Positions 8,016 to 14,854 of a stretch of DNA of 22,682 nucleotides are shown piece by piece; the stretch's first letter is position 1, and every line of letters begins with the position of its first letter. The position numbers were made by a program, and so were the translations under genes. The notes beneath the pieces were generated by a model, which was not told the DNA's origin, made no database searches, and saw only the letters and a program-made list of their open reading frames with translations. The stretch comes from Spyradomonas excrementavium (GTDB lineage: Bacteria; Cyanobacteriota; Vampirovibrionia; Gastranaerophilales; Gastranaerophilaceae): the NCBI GenBank assembly GCA_018714005.1, contig DVOA01000019.1:1-22682 (forward strand), written 5' to 3'.

Positions 8016-8291
8016 ATGTATCAAGACGAAACCCTCGTATGCGAGGACTGCGGCGCACAATTCGTTTTTACCGCAGGAGAACAGGAATTTTATGCAGAAA
8101 AAGGACTTGTAAACAAACCCAAACGCTGCCCGGAATGCAGAAAAGCAAGAAGACAAAAAAATAGAAAAAAAATGTATGATGTTATCTGCTCAAAATGCGG
8201 CTGCCACACCAGAGTACCGTTTAAACCCGATCCGTCAAAAGACGTATTCTGCAAAGACTGCTATGACGCAGCAAAACAGGTTGAATCATAG
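8016..8291 (+). CDS. Small zinc-ribbon protein (zf_Tbcl-like), 91 aa
   Basis: Four CxxC pairs are visible: C9-C12 and C38-C41 make a first zinc ribbon, and C58-C61 with C79-C82 make a second. A basic segment (RKARRQKNRKK, 42-52) lies between them. This is the arrangement of the small 'probable zinc-ribbon domain' proteins found in cyanobacteria and Firmicutes. Their molecular role is not established, and nucleic-acid or ribosome association is only inferred from the basic linker. AAGGAG (8002-8007) lies 8 nt before the ATG. The gene has its own promoter and ends at a strong intrinsic terminator, so it is a single-gene transcript. Confidence 0.85.
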   Translation: MYQDETLVCEDCGAQFVFTAGEQEFYAEKGLVNKPKRCPECRKARRQKNRKKMYDVICSKCGCHTRVPFKPDPSKDVFCKDCYDAAKQVES

Positions 8292-8314
8292 AAAAACTCT
8301 ATAAATGATAAAAA

Positions 8315-8338
8315 AAAGCACCTTTTATAAGGTGCTTT
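8315..8338. terminator. Intrinsic terminator, likely bidirectional
   Basis: A perfect 10-bp stem AAAGCACCTT (8315-8324) / AAGGTGCTTT (8329-8338) with a TTAT loop. It is preceded by an A-run and followed by TTTAAAATTTT-like sequence, so it works for the zinc-ribbon gene on the plus strand and for the 47-aa gene ending at 8369 on the minus strand. Confidence 0.88.
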
Positions 8339-8368
8339 AAAATTTTGTGTGCAATTTGTTTGTTTCTT

Positions 8369-8512
8369 TTAGTACTGTAAAGTCGCTACTGATAAAATTT
8401 GCATTTCTTCATTGTTGGTTTGCGCAAGTGTCTGCATTGAGGTGACATAAGCCGCCAGAAGCAGAACCATAGCCGTGATTAGTGTGTAATTAACTAGCCG
8501 GACTTCATTCAT
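8369..8512 (-). CDS. Small membrane or exported peptide, 47 aa
   Basis: The frame starts with ATG at 8512, preceded by GGAG 7 nt upstream, and ends with TAA at 8369. It encodes a polar N-terminus (MNEVRLVNY), one hydrophobic helix at about residues 10-27 (TLITAMVLLLAAYVTSM) and a polar tail (QTNNEEMQILSVATLQY). The helix could be a membrane anchor or an uncleaved signal. It lies 40 nt downstream of the 57-aa repeat peptide gene on the same strand and shares the terminator at 8315-8338, so the two are likely one transcript. No family recognised. Confidence 0.6.
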   Translation of the reverse strand: MNEVRLVNYTLITAMVLLLAAYVTSMQTLAQTNNEEMQILSVATLQY

Positions 8513-8552
8513 TCTCGTTCTCCAGTCTTGTAGCTGCCTGATTTAACGTTTA

Positions 8553-8726
8553 TTATGCCATTACGTTAAGCGAACCGCCTTTATCATTACCAAAAGCCAG
8601 CGAGCCTGCTGTTTCTGCACCGAATGCCAGTGTTCCTGCTGCTTCCGGACGGGGTTTGTATGCAAGTGTTCCTGCTGTTTCTGCTTTTGCGCCGTAGGGG
8701 TTTGCTCCAATTGCTGATACGTTCAT
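8553..8726 (-). CDS. Small Ala/Gly-rich repeat protein, 57 aa
   Basis: ATG at 8726 is preceded by a strong AAGGAG with 7-nt spacing, which is good evidence for real translation. The product contains three copies of the motif E-[TA]-A-G-[TS]-L-A-[YF]: ETAGTLAY (16-23), EAAGTLAF (28-35) and ETAGSLAF (38-45), followed by a Gly-rich end GGSLNVMA. No cysteine, no signal peptide and no membrane helix is present. Repeated short units in a tiny protein are seen in multi-core peptide precursors and in self-assembling peptides. Nothing in this window resembles a peptide-modifying enzyme, so function stays open. Not a family I recognise. Confidence 0.65.
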   Translation of the reverse strand: MNVSAIGANPYGAKAETAGTLAYKPRPEAAGTLAFGAETAGSLAFGNDKGGSLNVMA

Positions 8727-8781
8727 AGTTTACTCCTTCTTCTTACTCATTTACTCTTTTTTTATTTTTAGATATATTTTT

Positions 8782-8794
8782 TATGTCTGACATA
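8782..8794. promoter_or_regulatory. Palindrome TATGTCTGACATA in a divergent promoter region
   Basis: A perfect 13-bp palindrome with one central base lies in the AT-rich stretch between the minus-strand small-protein genes and the plus-strand sequences from 8842. TATATATAAA-type -10 candidates adjoin it on both strands. It could be an operator for a dimeric regulator. The rest of 8740-8840 is A/T runs without a gene. Confidence 0.3.
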
Positions 8795-8841
8795 TATATA
8801 AAAACAAATTTTTTTTTTGAAATTCAAGAAGAGGAGAAATC

Positions 8842-8982
8842 ATTACAAAAGTTAACAAAGTTGATAAAAGCCGCAATTTCACAGGGTTTCATACAACTTT
8901 GCACTTAATTTTATCAATCCGTCCAGCTTACGACCCGCAAGAGTCGGGGAAAGAGGCAATTTCAACGCAATTTAGTATATAA
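8842..8982 (+). CDS. Possible ATT-start mini-ORF, 46 codons (or decayed gene)
   Basis: GAGGAG (8831-8836) is followed after 5 nt by ATT, not ATG, and the frame stays open for 46 codons to TAA at 8980. The product would begin (M)TKVNKVDKSRNFTGFHTTL and continue with polar and aromatic residues. A strong ribosome-binding site with ideal spacing and an open frame argue for translation from the rare ATT start, or for a gene whose ATG was mutated. A 9-bp inverted repeat TTGATAAAA (8861-8869) / TTTTATCAA (8909-8917) lies inside it and could instead mean a non-coding RNA. No family recognised. Confidence 0.25.
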   Translation: MTKVNKVDKSRNFTGFHTTLHLILSIRPAYDPQESGKEAISTQFSI

Positions 8983-9000
8983 ATCACCAAAATTCAGCCC

Positions 9001-9029
9001 TTGACAGAAAGTTAGCTTTGACTTACTTT
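9001..9029 (+). promoter_or_regulatory. Predicted promoter for the 108-aa protein
   Basis: A consensus TTGACA (9001-9006), a 17-nt spacer and TACTTT (9024-9029) lie 6 nt before the ATG at 9036. TAAAAT (9030-9035) directly abuts the ATG. Either -10 box would start RNA at or inside the start codon region, again suggesting a leaderless mRNA. No Shine-Dalgarno sequence is visible. Confidence 0.45.
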
Positions 9030-9035
9030 TAAAAT

Positions 9036-9362
9036 ATGCAAATTACAGATAAAAAACCGTCATTTAATGCGAGGCTCCGGACATTTGATGTTCTGGAAAC
9101 AACCTCACTGCGGCTTTTTCAGGGCAACGGGATGTTCGGGGTAAAATCAGTAATAAAAACGCTCCACCCGCAACCGCCCAAAGCCACGGGCTGCTTAGGA
9201 TTCAAGCACTTTGCAAAAACGCTGTCAGAAAAAATCAATCAAAAATACCCGATTATAGGCGAATTTTCGCAAAAAATCAGCAAAGCCGAAACTTCAGAAC
9301 TCCCGAAAATCCTTGAAGATGTGGTTAAAAAGCTCGGCAAGGAGATTGATGTTGAAGTTTAG
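9036..9362 (+). CDS. Hypothetical protein, 108 aa
   Basis: Unrecognised. The product begins MQITDKKPSFNARLRTFD, has a middle part with a CLGFKHF segment, and a C-terminal amphipathic helical region (residues 60-105) rich in Lys and Glu. No signal peptide, membrane helix or metal motif is seen. A near-leaderless promoter supports it as a real gene. Its TAG stop at 9360-9362 directly abuts the CTA (stop of queH on the minus strand) at 9363-9365, so the two genes converge with zero spacing and no room for a terminator. Confidence 0.55.
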   Translation: MQITDKKPSFNARLRTFDVLETTSLRLFQGNGMFGVKSVIKTLHPQPPKATGCLGFKHFAKTLSEKINQKYPIIGEFSQKISKAETSELPKILEDVVKKLGKEIDVEV

Positions 9363-9896
9363 CTACCTCATGCTAAATTCGCACCCGCAATAGTTCTGGC
9401 GGTAAAAATCGTTTTCTTTTGCAAGCTCCATTGTGCGCAAAAAGCCGTTTTGTTTCTTAAAATTCTCAGATATAAAGCTCATCCCCTCATCAGCGGCGAT
9501 TTTTTGGGCGATTTTGAAGATGAGTTGCGAGTTTTTATGGGGGCTTACGGTTAAGGTCGTTGTAAAATCAGAAATCCCGAGTTCTTTTGCTTTGTGCACC
9601 GCGCGCAAAAGCCTGTATTCAAAGCATTTTTCACATCTTTTGCCTTTTTCGGGCTCATTTTCGAGGCCTTTGATAAATTCAAGCCAATTTTCATGGGAAT
9701 CGTCTTCAACAACAAGCTCAACGCCAATTTTCGCGCAGTATTTAACCAATTCGTCGCGGCGGCGCTCATATTCTTCTTTCGGAGCAATATTCGGGTTAAA
9801 AAAGTAAATAACCGGCTCAAACCCCATAGATTTGAGCTTTTCAACCGGATAAGCAGAGCAAACTGCGCAGCATGCGTGAAGAACCGCTTTTTTCAT
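9363..9896 (-). CDS. queH: Epoxyqueuosine reductase QueH
   Basis: A 177-aa DUF208-family protein. It catalyses the last step of queuosine synthesis, reducing epoxyqueuosine in tRNA to queuosine, as the non-orthologous replacement for cobalamin-dependent QueG. The conserved cysteines are all visible: C9-C10-x2-C13 (HACCAVC), C88-x2-C91 (RCEKC) and the C-terminal C170-G-C172. FNPNIAP (33-39) and SPHK (118-121) are further family motifs. The start lies 3 nt after the VKOR-DsbA stop, making it the last gene of the operon. Other queuosine genes are not in the window. The choice of QueH fits an anaerobe with limited cobalamin, but that is inference. Confidence 0.93.
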   Translation of the reverse strand: MKKAVLHACCAVCSAYPVEKLKSMGFEPVIYFFNPNIAPKEEYERRRDELVKYCAKIGVELVVEDDSHENWLEFIKGLENEPEKGKRCEKCFEYRLLRAVHKAKELGISDFTTTLTVSPHKNSQLIFKIAQKIAADEGMSFISENFKKQNGFLRTMELAKENDFYRQNYCGCEFSMR

Positions 9897-9899
9897 GGG

Positions 9900-11087
9900 C
9901 TATTTCTCTTTTGCGCCGGCTTTTATAAGGCGCGCTTTTAAATCTTCATACGGTTCAATGCCGATGTGCGTTTCAAGATTAATACGAATCGCCGGTGTGC
10001 CGTCTATTCCCAGCTTTGTGGCGTCATCTATCTCTTTTTCGAGCTGTTTTGCAGCTTCTTCGCTGTGGGCATCGATTTTTAGCTGCTCAGCGTTGATTCC
10101 GAGGGATTTTGCGCCTTTTAGCAGTTCTTCCTCGGTCAGATTTTCTTTATCAAACATAAAAATGTTCAAATCCCAGAGTTTATTCTGTTTTGCGGCTGCA
10201 TTTGCGTATTTTGCAAGCAGGCAGGAGCCCTGATGCATTTGCCCGGGCATATATTTGTTGCAATCGCTGTCCAGAGGGAGATTGTGGTGGACAATTTTTA
10301 TATTATCGAGCTCATGAACCGCCCGATGAAGCATTGTATTGAGCACAAAGCAAAACGGGCACTGATAATCGGTATATTCATGCACAATTACGGTTGCGTC
10401 AGGGTCACCGAGGGTGTTTCCGGTCGCTGCGCCTGATTTGTCAACGCCTTTTGTAAATTCTTTCCATTCTTTCTGTTTTTTAACCTGCGGGGCCATAACA
10501 TCCGAAACAGTTGTGTAAGTAAGGAATACAGCTGCAATCAGCACGAGAATTCCGAAAGAAATCGCGTATTTTTTGACTTTCAAAGCTTTTATAAAGTCCT
10601 GAAAGCTGTTTTTAAACACGGAAATATAACTTTCGTTGTCAGGGCGCGCGGCTATTGCGATTACAAGATTCAAGAGGTAAGTTACAAGGCACAATATGCA
10701 GAGTTTGTGGATTTCAAACACAGAAAGCGCAAACAGCGACATTGAAATGACAAAAGCAATTGAGCCAAGAGCGCAAATATAGCTTTCCGGCCGTTCAAAA
10801 ACCTCAAGAAAGCCCAGAAATTTGATTTTTTTGATTTTATCAACATAAGTGAAGAAAATGAAGATAAAATAAAGAAACAGCCCCCAGATAGCAAGCGGAA
10901 TTCCGAAAAACTGCGAATGTGTGGTTTTTGCAACGCCGTCACAGTCGATAAATTCGTTCACCGAGCAAAAGCTTGAAAGCGCATAGGGATTAAAGTTTAC
11001 GTCAAAATAGATAATTGTAAGTTTTATTGAAGTTATAAACCCCAGCAGAGCTATAAGCGTCAGAGCTATACGTTTAGAGAGTTTCAT
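9900..11087 (-). CDS. VKOR-DsbA fusion, thiol-oxidising inner-membrane protein
   Basis: A 395-aa bifunctional protein. Residues 1-195 form a vitamin K epoxide reductase-like domain with several membrane helices, loop cysteines C41 and C49, and the quinone-side CxxC at C130-C133 (KLCILC). Residues 205-395 form a periplasmic thioredoxin/DsbA domain with CPFC (243-246), cis-proline motif GTPA (363-366) and extra cysteines C276 and C289. VKOR replaces DsbB, and the fusion is known from cyanobacteria and several anaerobes. It oxidises exported cysteines and passes electrons to quinone. A perfect AAGGAG lies 6 nt before the ATG. It overlaps the preceding gene by 14 nt, so it is translationally coupled. 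Confidence 0.92.
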   Translation of the reverse strand: MKLSKRIALTLIALLGFITSIKLTIIYFDVNFNPYALSSFCSVNEFIDCDGVAKTTHSQFFGIPLAIWGLFLYFIFIFFTYVDKIKKIKFLGFLEVFERPESYICALGSIAFVISMSLFALSVFEIHKLCILCLVTYLLNLVIAIAARPDNESYISVFKNSFQDFIKALKVKKYAISFGILVLIAAVFLTYTTVSDVMAPQVKKQKEWKEFTKGVDKSGAATGNTLGDPDATVIVHEYTDYQCPFCFVLNTMLHRAVHELDNIKIVHHNLPLDSDCNKYMPGQMHQGSCLLAKYANAAAKQNKLWDLNIFMFDKENLTEEELLKGAKSLGINAEQLKIDAHSEEAAKQLEKEIDDATKLGIDGTPAIRINLETHIGIEPYEDLKARLIKAGAKEK

Positions 11088-12492
11088 TTTTTACTCCTTC
11101 TTCACTATTTTTGCAATCTTCCGAAGTATTGAAGAAAACCGAAGAACCGATTGCAATTATCGTCCAGAACAGGAATTGCACCTGCGGTCTAAAGAATATT
11201 GTATCAAACAGCCCATGCACCATCACGCCTGCAACGGTTAATATTGCTGCGCAGGAGATTATCTTTTCGGACAAGCCCGATTGGAGCGCATTTTCGAGCG
11301 GTTTTGAGATAAATTTTAAACTTCTGTACAAAAACATCAAAATAAATGCCCCGAACGCAAGTAGTGCAAATATTCCGCTTTCTACAGCAATTTCAAGAGG
11401 CACAGAATATGTGCTTAAAGCGTCATAACCGGTCAGCATGTAATATCCGTAAATTTCGCGAAAAGTCCTGTTCCCCACGCCTATCCCGAGTATTGGATGG
11501 TCAAGAAACATCTGCCATGAGGAGTTGTAAACATTCATTCTGAACGAGGTCGAGGAATCTCCGCGCAAAATGAAAATGGACATTAACCGTTTTACGATTT
11601 GCGGGGTGGAAATGAGCACAATCGCAAAGAATCCGGCCGCCGCGCCAAGCAAAATTCTCCAGTATTTTTTGATTTTTTCGGCAGTTTTGAAATCTGTGTT
11701 GATAATTTTTGTAAAAAGGAGCACAAAAGCGAAAATAACCGCGCCGAGCCCCAGATAAGCGCCTCTTGAACCTGTAAAAAAGATTGCGGCGGCGCAGATG
11801 AAAAACATTGCCGTGCTTGTTGCAAAAGTTTTGTAATTTTTCTTTGAAAAAGCAAGCATTGAGGTTGCGATTATGCCGGAAATCCCGGCAACAAGGTATC
11901 CGCCGAGAAGATTCGGATTAAAAGGCTTTAAAGTGCCGTATGCACGGGAAATTACATCTTCGGGGTTCACGTAATTCGTGTCCTGCCATGTAGAAATTTC
12001 TTCAACGCCGCAAAGGTTCTGCCAGATTGCGATTACGCTCTGAATTGAGCAAAGAATTCCGATTAGCAGGAAAAAATAGCGGATTTTGTTCTGATTTGTT
12101 TGAAAATAATTTGCCGCGCAAAAATAATACAAAATATAAATAACAGTTTTCAAAAATCCATGAACGCTGTCCGAAACCAGCTCGGAATTGAACGTGCTCA
12201 AAAGGCAAATCACGAAATAAACGAAAATTGCCCCGTCCCACGGGGTCATTCTTGCCTTTGCGCCTTTTTTAACAAACATTTTTACAACTGTCAGCCCGAC
12301 AACGCCAAGCCCGAGAAGCCCGATTTTTTCGCTTTCCAGAAAAGTCGAGCCAATTAACGTGAGGCTGATAAAAACCATTATCAGCGCATCAATATTCGAC
12401 AGCAGGCAGGAATTTTTTACGAACGGTTCGCATTTTTCCTGAAAAAATCCGTAAATTTTGTTTTTCAGGCTCAAAAAACTACTTTTTATCAT
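11074..12492 (-). CDS. O-antigen ligase / Wzy-like polytopic membrane protein (IctB-like)
   Basis: A 472-aa protein with about 10-12 hydrophobic helices. It carries FTGSRGAYLGL near residue 240, a large extracytoplasmic loop containing FLDHPILGIGVGNRTFREIY, and near the C-terminus HGLFDTIFFRPQVQFLFW. This combination matches the Wzy_C/O-antigen ligase superfamily and in particular the cyanobacterial IctB branch. IctB was named as a bicarbonate transporter, but the fold is that of glycan ligases and polymerases. In this heterotroph a surface-glycan ligase or polymerase is more likely, supported by the heptose-kinase-like gene in the same operon. It overlaps both neighbours by 14 nt. AAAGGA lies just before the ATG. 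Confidence 0.8.
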   Translation of the reverse strand: MIKSSFLSLKNKIYGFFQEKCEPFVKNSCLLSNIDALIMVFISLTLIGSTFLESEKIGLLGLGVVGLTVVKMFVKKGAKARMTPWDGAIFVYFVICLLSTFNSELVSDSVHGFLKTVIYILYYFCAANYFQTNQNKIRYFFLLIGILCSIQSVIAIWQNLCGVEEISTWQDTNYVNPEDVISRAYGTLKPFNPNLLGGYLVAGISGIIATSMLAFSKKNYKTFATSTAMFFICAAAIFFTGSRGAYLGLGAVIFAFVLLFTKIINTDFKTAEKIKKYWRILLGAAAGFFAIVLISTPQIVKRLMSIFILRGDSSTSFRMNVYNSSWQMFLDHPILGIGVGNRTFREIYGYYMLTGYDALSTYSVPLEIAVESGIFALLAFGAFILMFLYRSLKFISKPLENALQSGLSEKIISCAAILTVAGVMVHGLFDTIFFRPQVQFLFWTIIAIGSSVFFNTSEDCKNSEEGVKNETL

Positions 12493-13093
12493 TTTCCTTT
12501 ACCGTATTTTCCTGCTGGGGCGCATTAGCAACGGGTTTTGCACCGGGTTGAACGGCTTGTGCCATCGGAAGAGCCTCGCCTTTGGATTTTTGGGTTTTTC
12601 CGGGCACGATTACGTTAGAAACCGTTCCGCCAAGACGGTAATTAAAGCCCTCAAGCACAATAGGCATACCGATTTTGATTTTATTTCCTCCGACAACAGC
12701 GCCATCGTCGGTGATTTTTGCATTATCTTTCAATGACACGATTAAATCATACTGAAAAGGCTGCACCGGATCATCAATAATCGCAAAAGGCTGCTGCGGG
12801 TTAGGAATTTCGAGAAGATATTTTTTTGGAGCATATTTCACATCAGTGATTTCAAGTTCTGTGTATGGCACGTTTCTGATTGTAATAAAGGATTTTTCAC
12901 CCTTTACAAAAGGAATTTCCGTGTCCGTAAGCGAAACGCTTTTAATCATAACCTGAAACTGTATTGGTTCTGTTGCTTCAACAGGGGTTTTTGACAGTTT
13001 TTTATTTCCGCCGGTTATAATGAGAACCCCGACAGCCAGCACAGCTGCAATAACTGCAAGTATCACGTAATCAAACGGTTTCAGTTTATCCAT
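12479..13093 (-). CDS. DUF4330 family membrane-anchored protein
   Basis: A 204-aa protein with an N-terminal membrane anchor (about residues 8-27, YVILAVIAAVLAVGVLIITGG) and a beta-rich extracytoplasmic domain. The arrangement FDYVIL plus the DUF4330-like body is seen in cyanobacteria and Firmicutes. The last 40 residues are a disordered Gln/Pro/Ala tail, and no catalytic motif is evident. A GAGGAG lies 10 nt upstream of the ATG. It starts 22 nt after the PfkB gene and overlaps the O-antigen-ligase-like gene by 14 nt, which suggests a role in envelope assembly with that protein. That link is inference from context. Confidence 0.7.
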   Translation of the reverse strand: MDKLKPFDYVILAVIAAVLAVGVLIITGGNKKLSKTPVEATEPIQFQVMIKSVSLTDTEIPFVKGEKSFITIRNVPYTELEITDVKYAPKKYLLEIPNPQQPFAIIDDPVQPFQYDLIVSLKDNAKITDDGAVVGGNKIKIGMPIVLEGFNYRLGGTVSNVIVPGKTQKSKGEALPMAQAVQPGAKPVANAPQQENTVKENDKK

Positions 13094-13115
13094 AATAATT
13101 AAACTCCTCGCTAAA

Positions 13116-14150
13116 TTATAATTTTATTGTGTAATTTTCCATGTTCATCTTGTTCAGGCTGTCCAAAATTTCGTCAATAGAGGTCGTTGCGCAGCCGAAT
13201 GAGCGGATAACGATGCTTGCGGCAATATTACCGATTATAGCCGCATATTTTGGAGGCGCGCCGCATGCCAGAGCCAGCGTGTATGACGCAACAACCGTAT
13301 CGCCCGCACCTGTAACGTCAAAAACTCTTGTTTTATTGAATACAGGGACCTCGGTAAGCGTGCCGTCTTTGTCGAAAACAGCCATTCCGTCTCCGCCGCG
13401 GGTTACAAGCAGGGTTTCGGATTCAGTGGCTTTTAGCAGGTCATTTCCGGCTTTTTTAAGGGTTTCGATATCCCGGATAAAGTATCCGACTGCCTTTTCC
13501 GTATCAGGCTGGTTCGGCGTGAGAGAATATGCACCTTTATAGCGCCAGAGGTCTTTTTGTGCGTCAACAACAATGATTTTTCCGAATTTTCTTGCTGTTT
13601 CAATGGCCGTTCTGATTATGTTTTCAGTCAAAAAACCGATATTGTAATCCGACAAAATCACCGCATCATGCTCAGGGATTGCCTTTTCAATATTTTCAAT
13701 AACTTTTTGCTCAATTTCAGCGGACGGAGCGGAATTTTCTACCCTGTCAACGCGCACAATCTGCTGCGTTACAGAATGGAAGCTTGCGCCGGAGATTCTT
13801 GATTTTACAGTGGTAGGGCGGTTGGAATCCTCAACCATATATTCAGTATTTATGCCGGCTTCTTTCATTGCATTGAGCAGAATGGGCGCATAGTAGTCAT
13901 TTCCGTAGAGCCCGATTGCAGAAACCTTGCCGTTATTAAGGGTAGCGAGGTTGTGAGCTGCGTTGGAGGCCTGACCGAGTATGATTTTTGTGCTTGCGTG
14001 GCGCAAAATCAGAACCGGCGCTTCTCTTGAGATTCTTTCAGTATCGCCGTAAATCATTTCGTCGATTGCCTGATCGCCAATTATGAGAACTCTGGGTTCG
14101 CTCAGCTTTTTTATATATCCGGTTAAAATATTTTTGTCAAAATCAAACAT
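13116..14150 (-). CDS. PfkB-family sugar kinase, RfaE1/HldE kinase-domain-like
   Basis: A 344-aa ribokinase-fold protein closest in look to the D-glycero-beta-D-manno-heptose-7-phosphate kinase domain of HldE. Visible are GDQAIDEMIYGDTERISREAPV (25-46), the substrate-site loop GQASNAAHN (59-67), TPNQ (211-214) and the catalytic GAGDT (281-285, with D284 as base). In the usual HldE the second motif reads GGAANVAAN, so the Gly-Gly is changed to Gly-Gln here. There is no cytidylyltransferase domain, so the adenylyl step would need a separate protein. It is first in the operon with the Wzy-like gene. GGAGAGAG lies directly before the ATG. The exact sugar is uncertain. Confidence 0.82.
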   Translation of the reverse strand: MFDFDKNILTGYIKKLSEPRVLIIGDQAIDEMIYGDTERISREAPVLILRHASTKIILGQASNAAHNLATLNNGKVSAIGLYGNDYYAPILLNAMKEAGINTEYMVEDSNRPTTVKSRISGASFHSVTQQIVRVDRVENSAPSAEIEQKVIENIEKAIPEHDAVILSDYNIGFLTENIIRTAIETARKFGKIIVVDAQKDLWRYKGAYSLTPNQPDTEKAVGYFIRDIETLKKAGNDLLKATESETLLVTRGGDGMAVFDKDGTLTEVPVFNKTRVFDVTGAGDTVVASYTLALACGAPPKYAAIIGNIAASIVIRSFGCATTSIDEILDSLNKMNMENYTIKL

Positions 14151-14195
14151 TTCTCTCTCCGTTTTGCCTGTTTAGCGGATAAAATTTTATATCTG

Positions 14196-14229
14196 GTGTA
14201 TATGATATAAATTGTAGTATAATATACAC
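14196..14229. promoter_or_regulatory. Inverted repeat around a TATAAT box in a divergent promoter
   Basis: GTGTATAT (14196-14203) and ATATACAC (14222-14229) are perfect 8-bp inverted repeats separated by 18 nt. They flank a perfect TATAAT (14218-14223) serving the plus-strand gene at 14278. A TATAAAAT box for the minus-strand operon lies just to the left (about 14183-14190). No good -35 is seen for the plus promoter, which fits activator dependence, but this is inferred. Confidence 0.45.
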
Positions 14230-14277
14230 AGTTTAGCACAAAAATTTTCTATTAAATCAACAGATTTTAGAGGGATA

Positions 14278-14844
14278 ATGGCAGAAAAAGACGACGATAT
14301 AGAAATACCGCAGGGCTTTGGAATAACCGACGAAAACTTTAACGAAAAAGAAGAAATCGAAAAGCTTCAGGCAAAAATCCGAAAAATGAGCGCTATGGCG
14401 AATGATTCGGAAGAAATGACAATGCAAAGTGCCGATGATATTCCGGATGAAAACGAAGAAGCTGCACAGCCTGAAAGTGCCTTTATTGAAGAATCGTTTG
14501 ATACATCTAAAACGCATGCAAAAAAATATGTGGTCACCGCAGACGCAAAATATGTCGATTACTTTGAAAAACTGTCGCTTGAAAAACGCTCCGAGGTTTT
14601 TAATGAAATGCTCGGAGAATATATCGTAAACGAGGACAAACGTAATGCTAAAAAACGCATGAAAAGAATCATGATTCATTCTTTTATTGCAGCAATAACA
14701 ATAATCATTACACTGCCGGTTCTGCTATTCATAGTAAATAAAGCAATACACTACACCGTACTAAACTATCAGGATTCACAGCAGAATTTTGAAAAATTAT
14801 ACGAAAGTCAGGGTATTGCAATTCAGCAAAAAAGGAAAAGATAA
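14278..14844 (+). CDS. Hypothetical single-pass membrane protein, 188 aa
   Basis: Unrecognised. Residues 1-78 are highly acidic and probably disordered. About 80-118 is a predicted helical segment (AKKYVVTADAKYVDYFEKLSLEKR). A basic stretch KRNAKKRMKR (121-130) then precedes one membrane helix (about 132-154, HSFIAAITIIITLPVLLFIV). A short basic tail ends IQQKRKR. The positive-inside rule puts the large acidic domain in the cytoplasm. AGAGG lies 5 nt before the ATG. The next gene starts 10 nt after its stop, so a bicistronic unit is likely. Function unknown; a scaffold or regulator at the membrane is conceivable. Confidence 0.65.
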   Translation: MAEKDDDIEIPQGFGITDENFNEKEEIEKLQAKIRKMSAMANDSEEMTMQSADDIPDENEEAAQPESAFIEESFDTSKTHAKKYVVTADAKYVDYFEKLSLEKRSEVFNEMLGEYIVNEDKRNAKKRMKRIMIHSFIAAITIIITLPVLLFIVNKAIHYTVLNYQDSQQNFEKLYESQGIAIQQKRKR

Positions 14845-14854
14845 AAACTATTAA

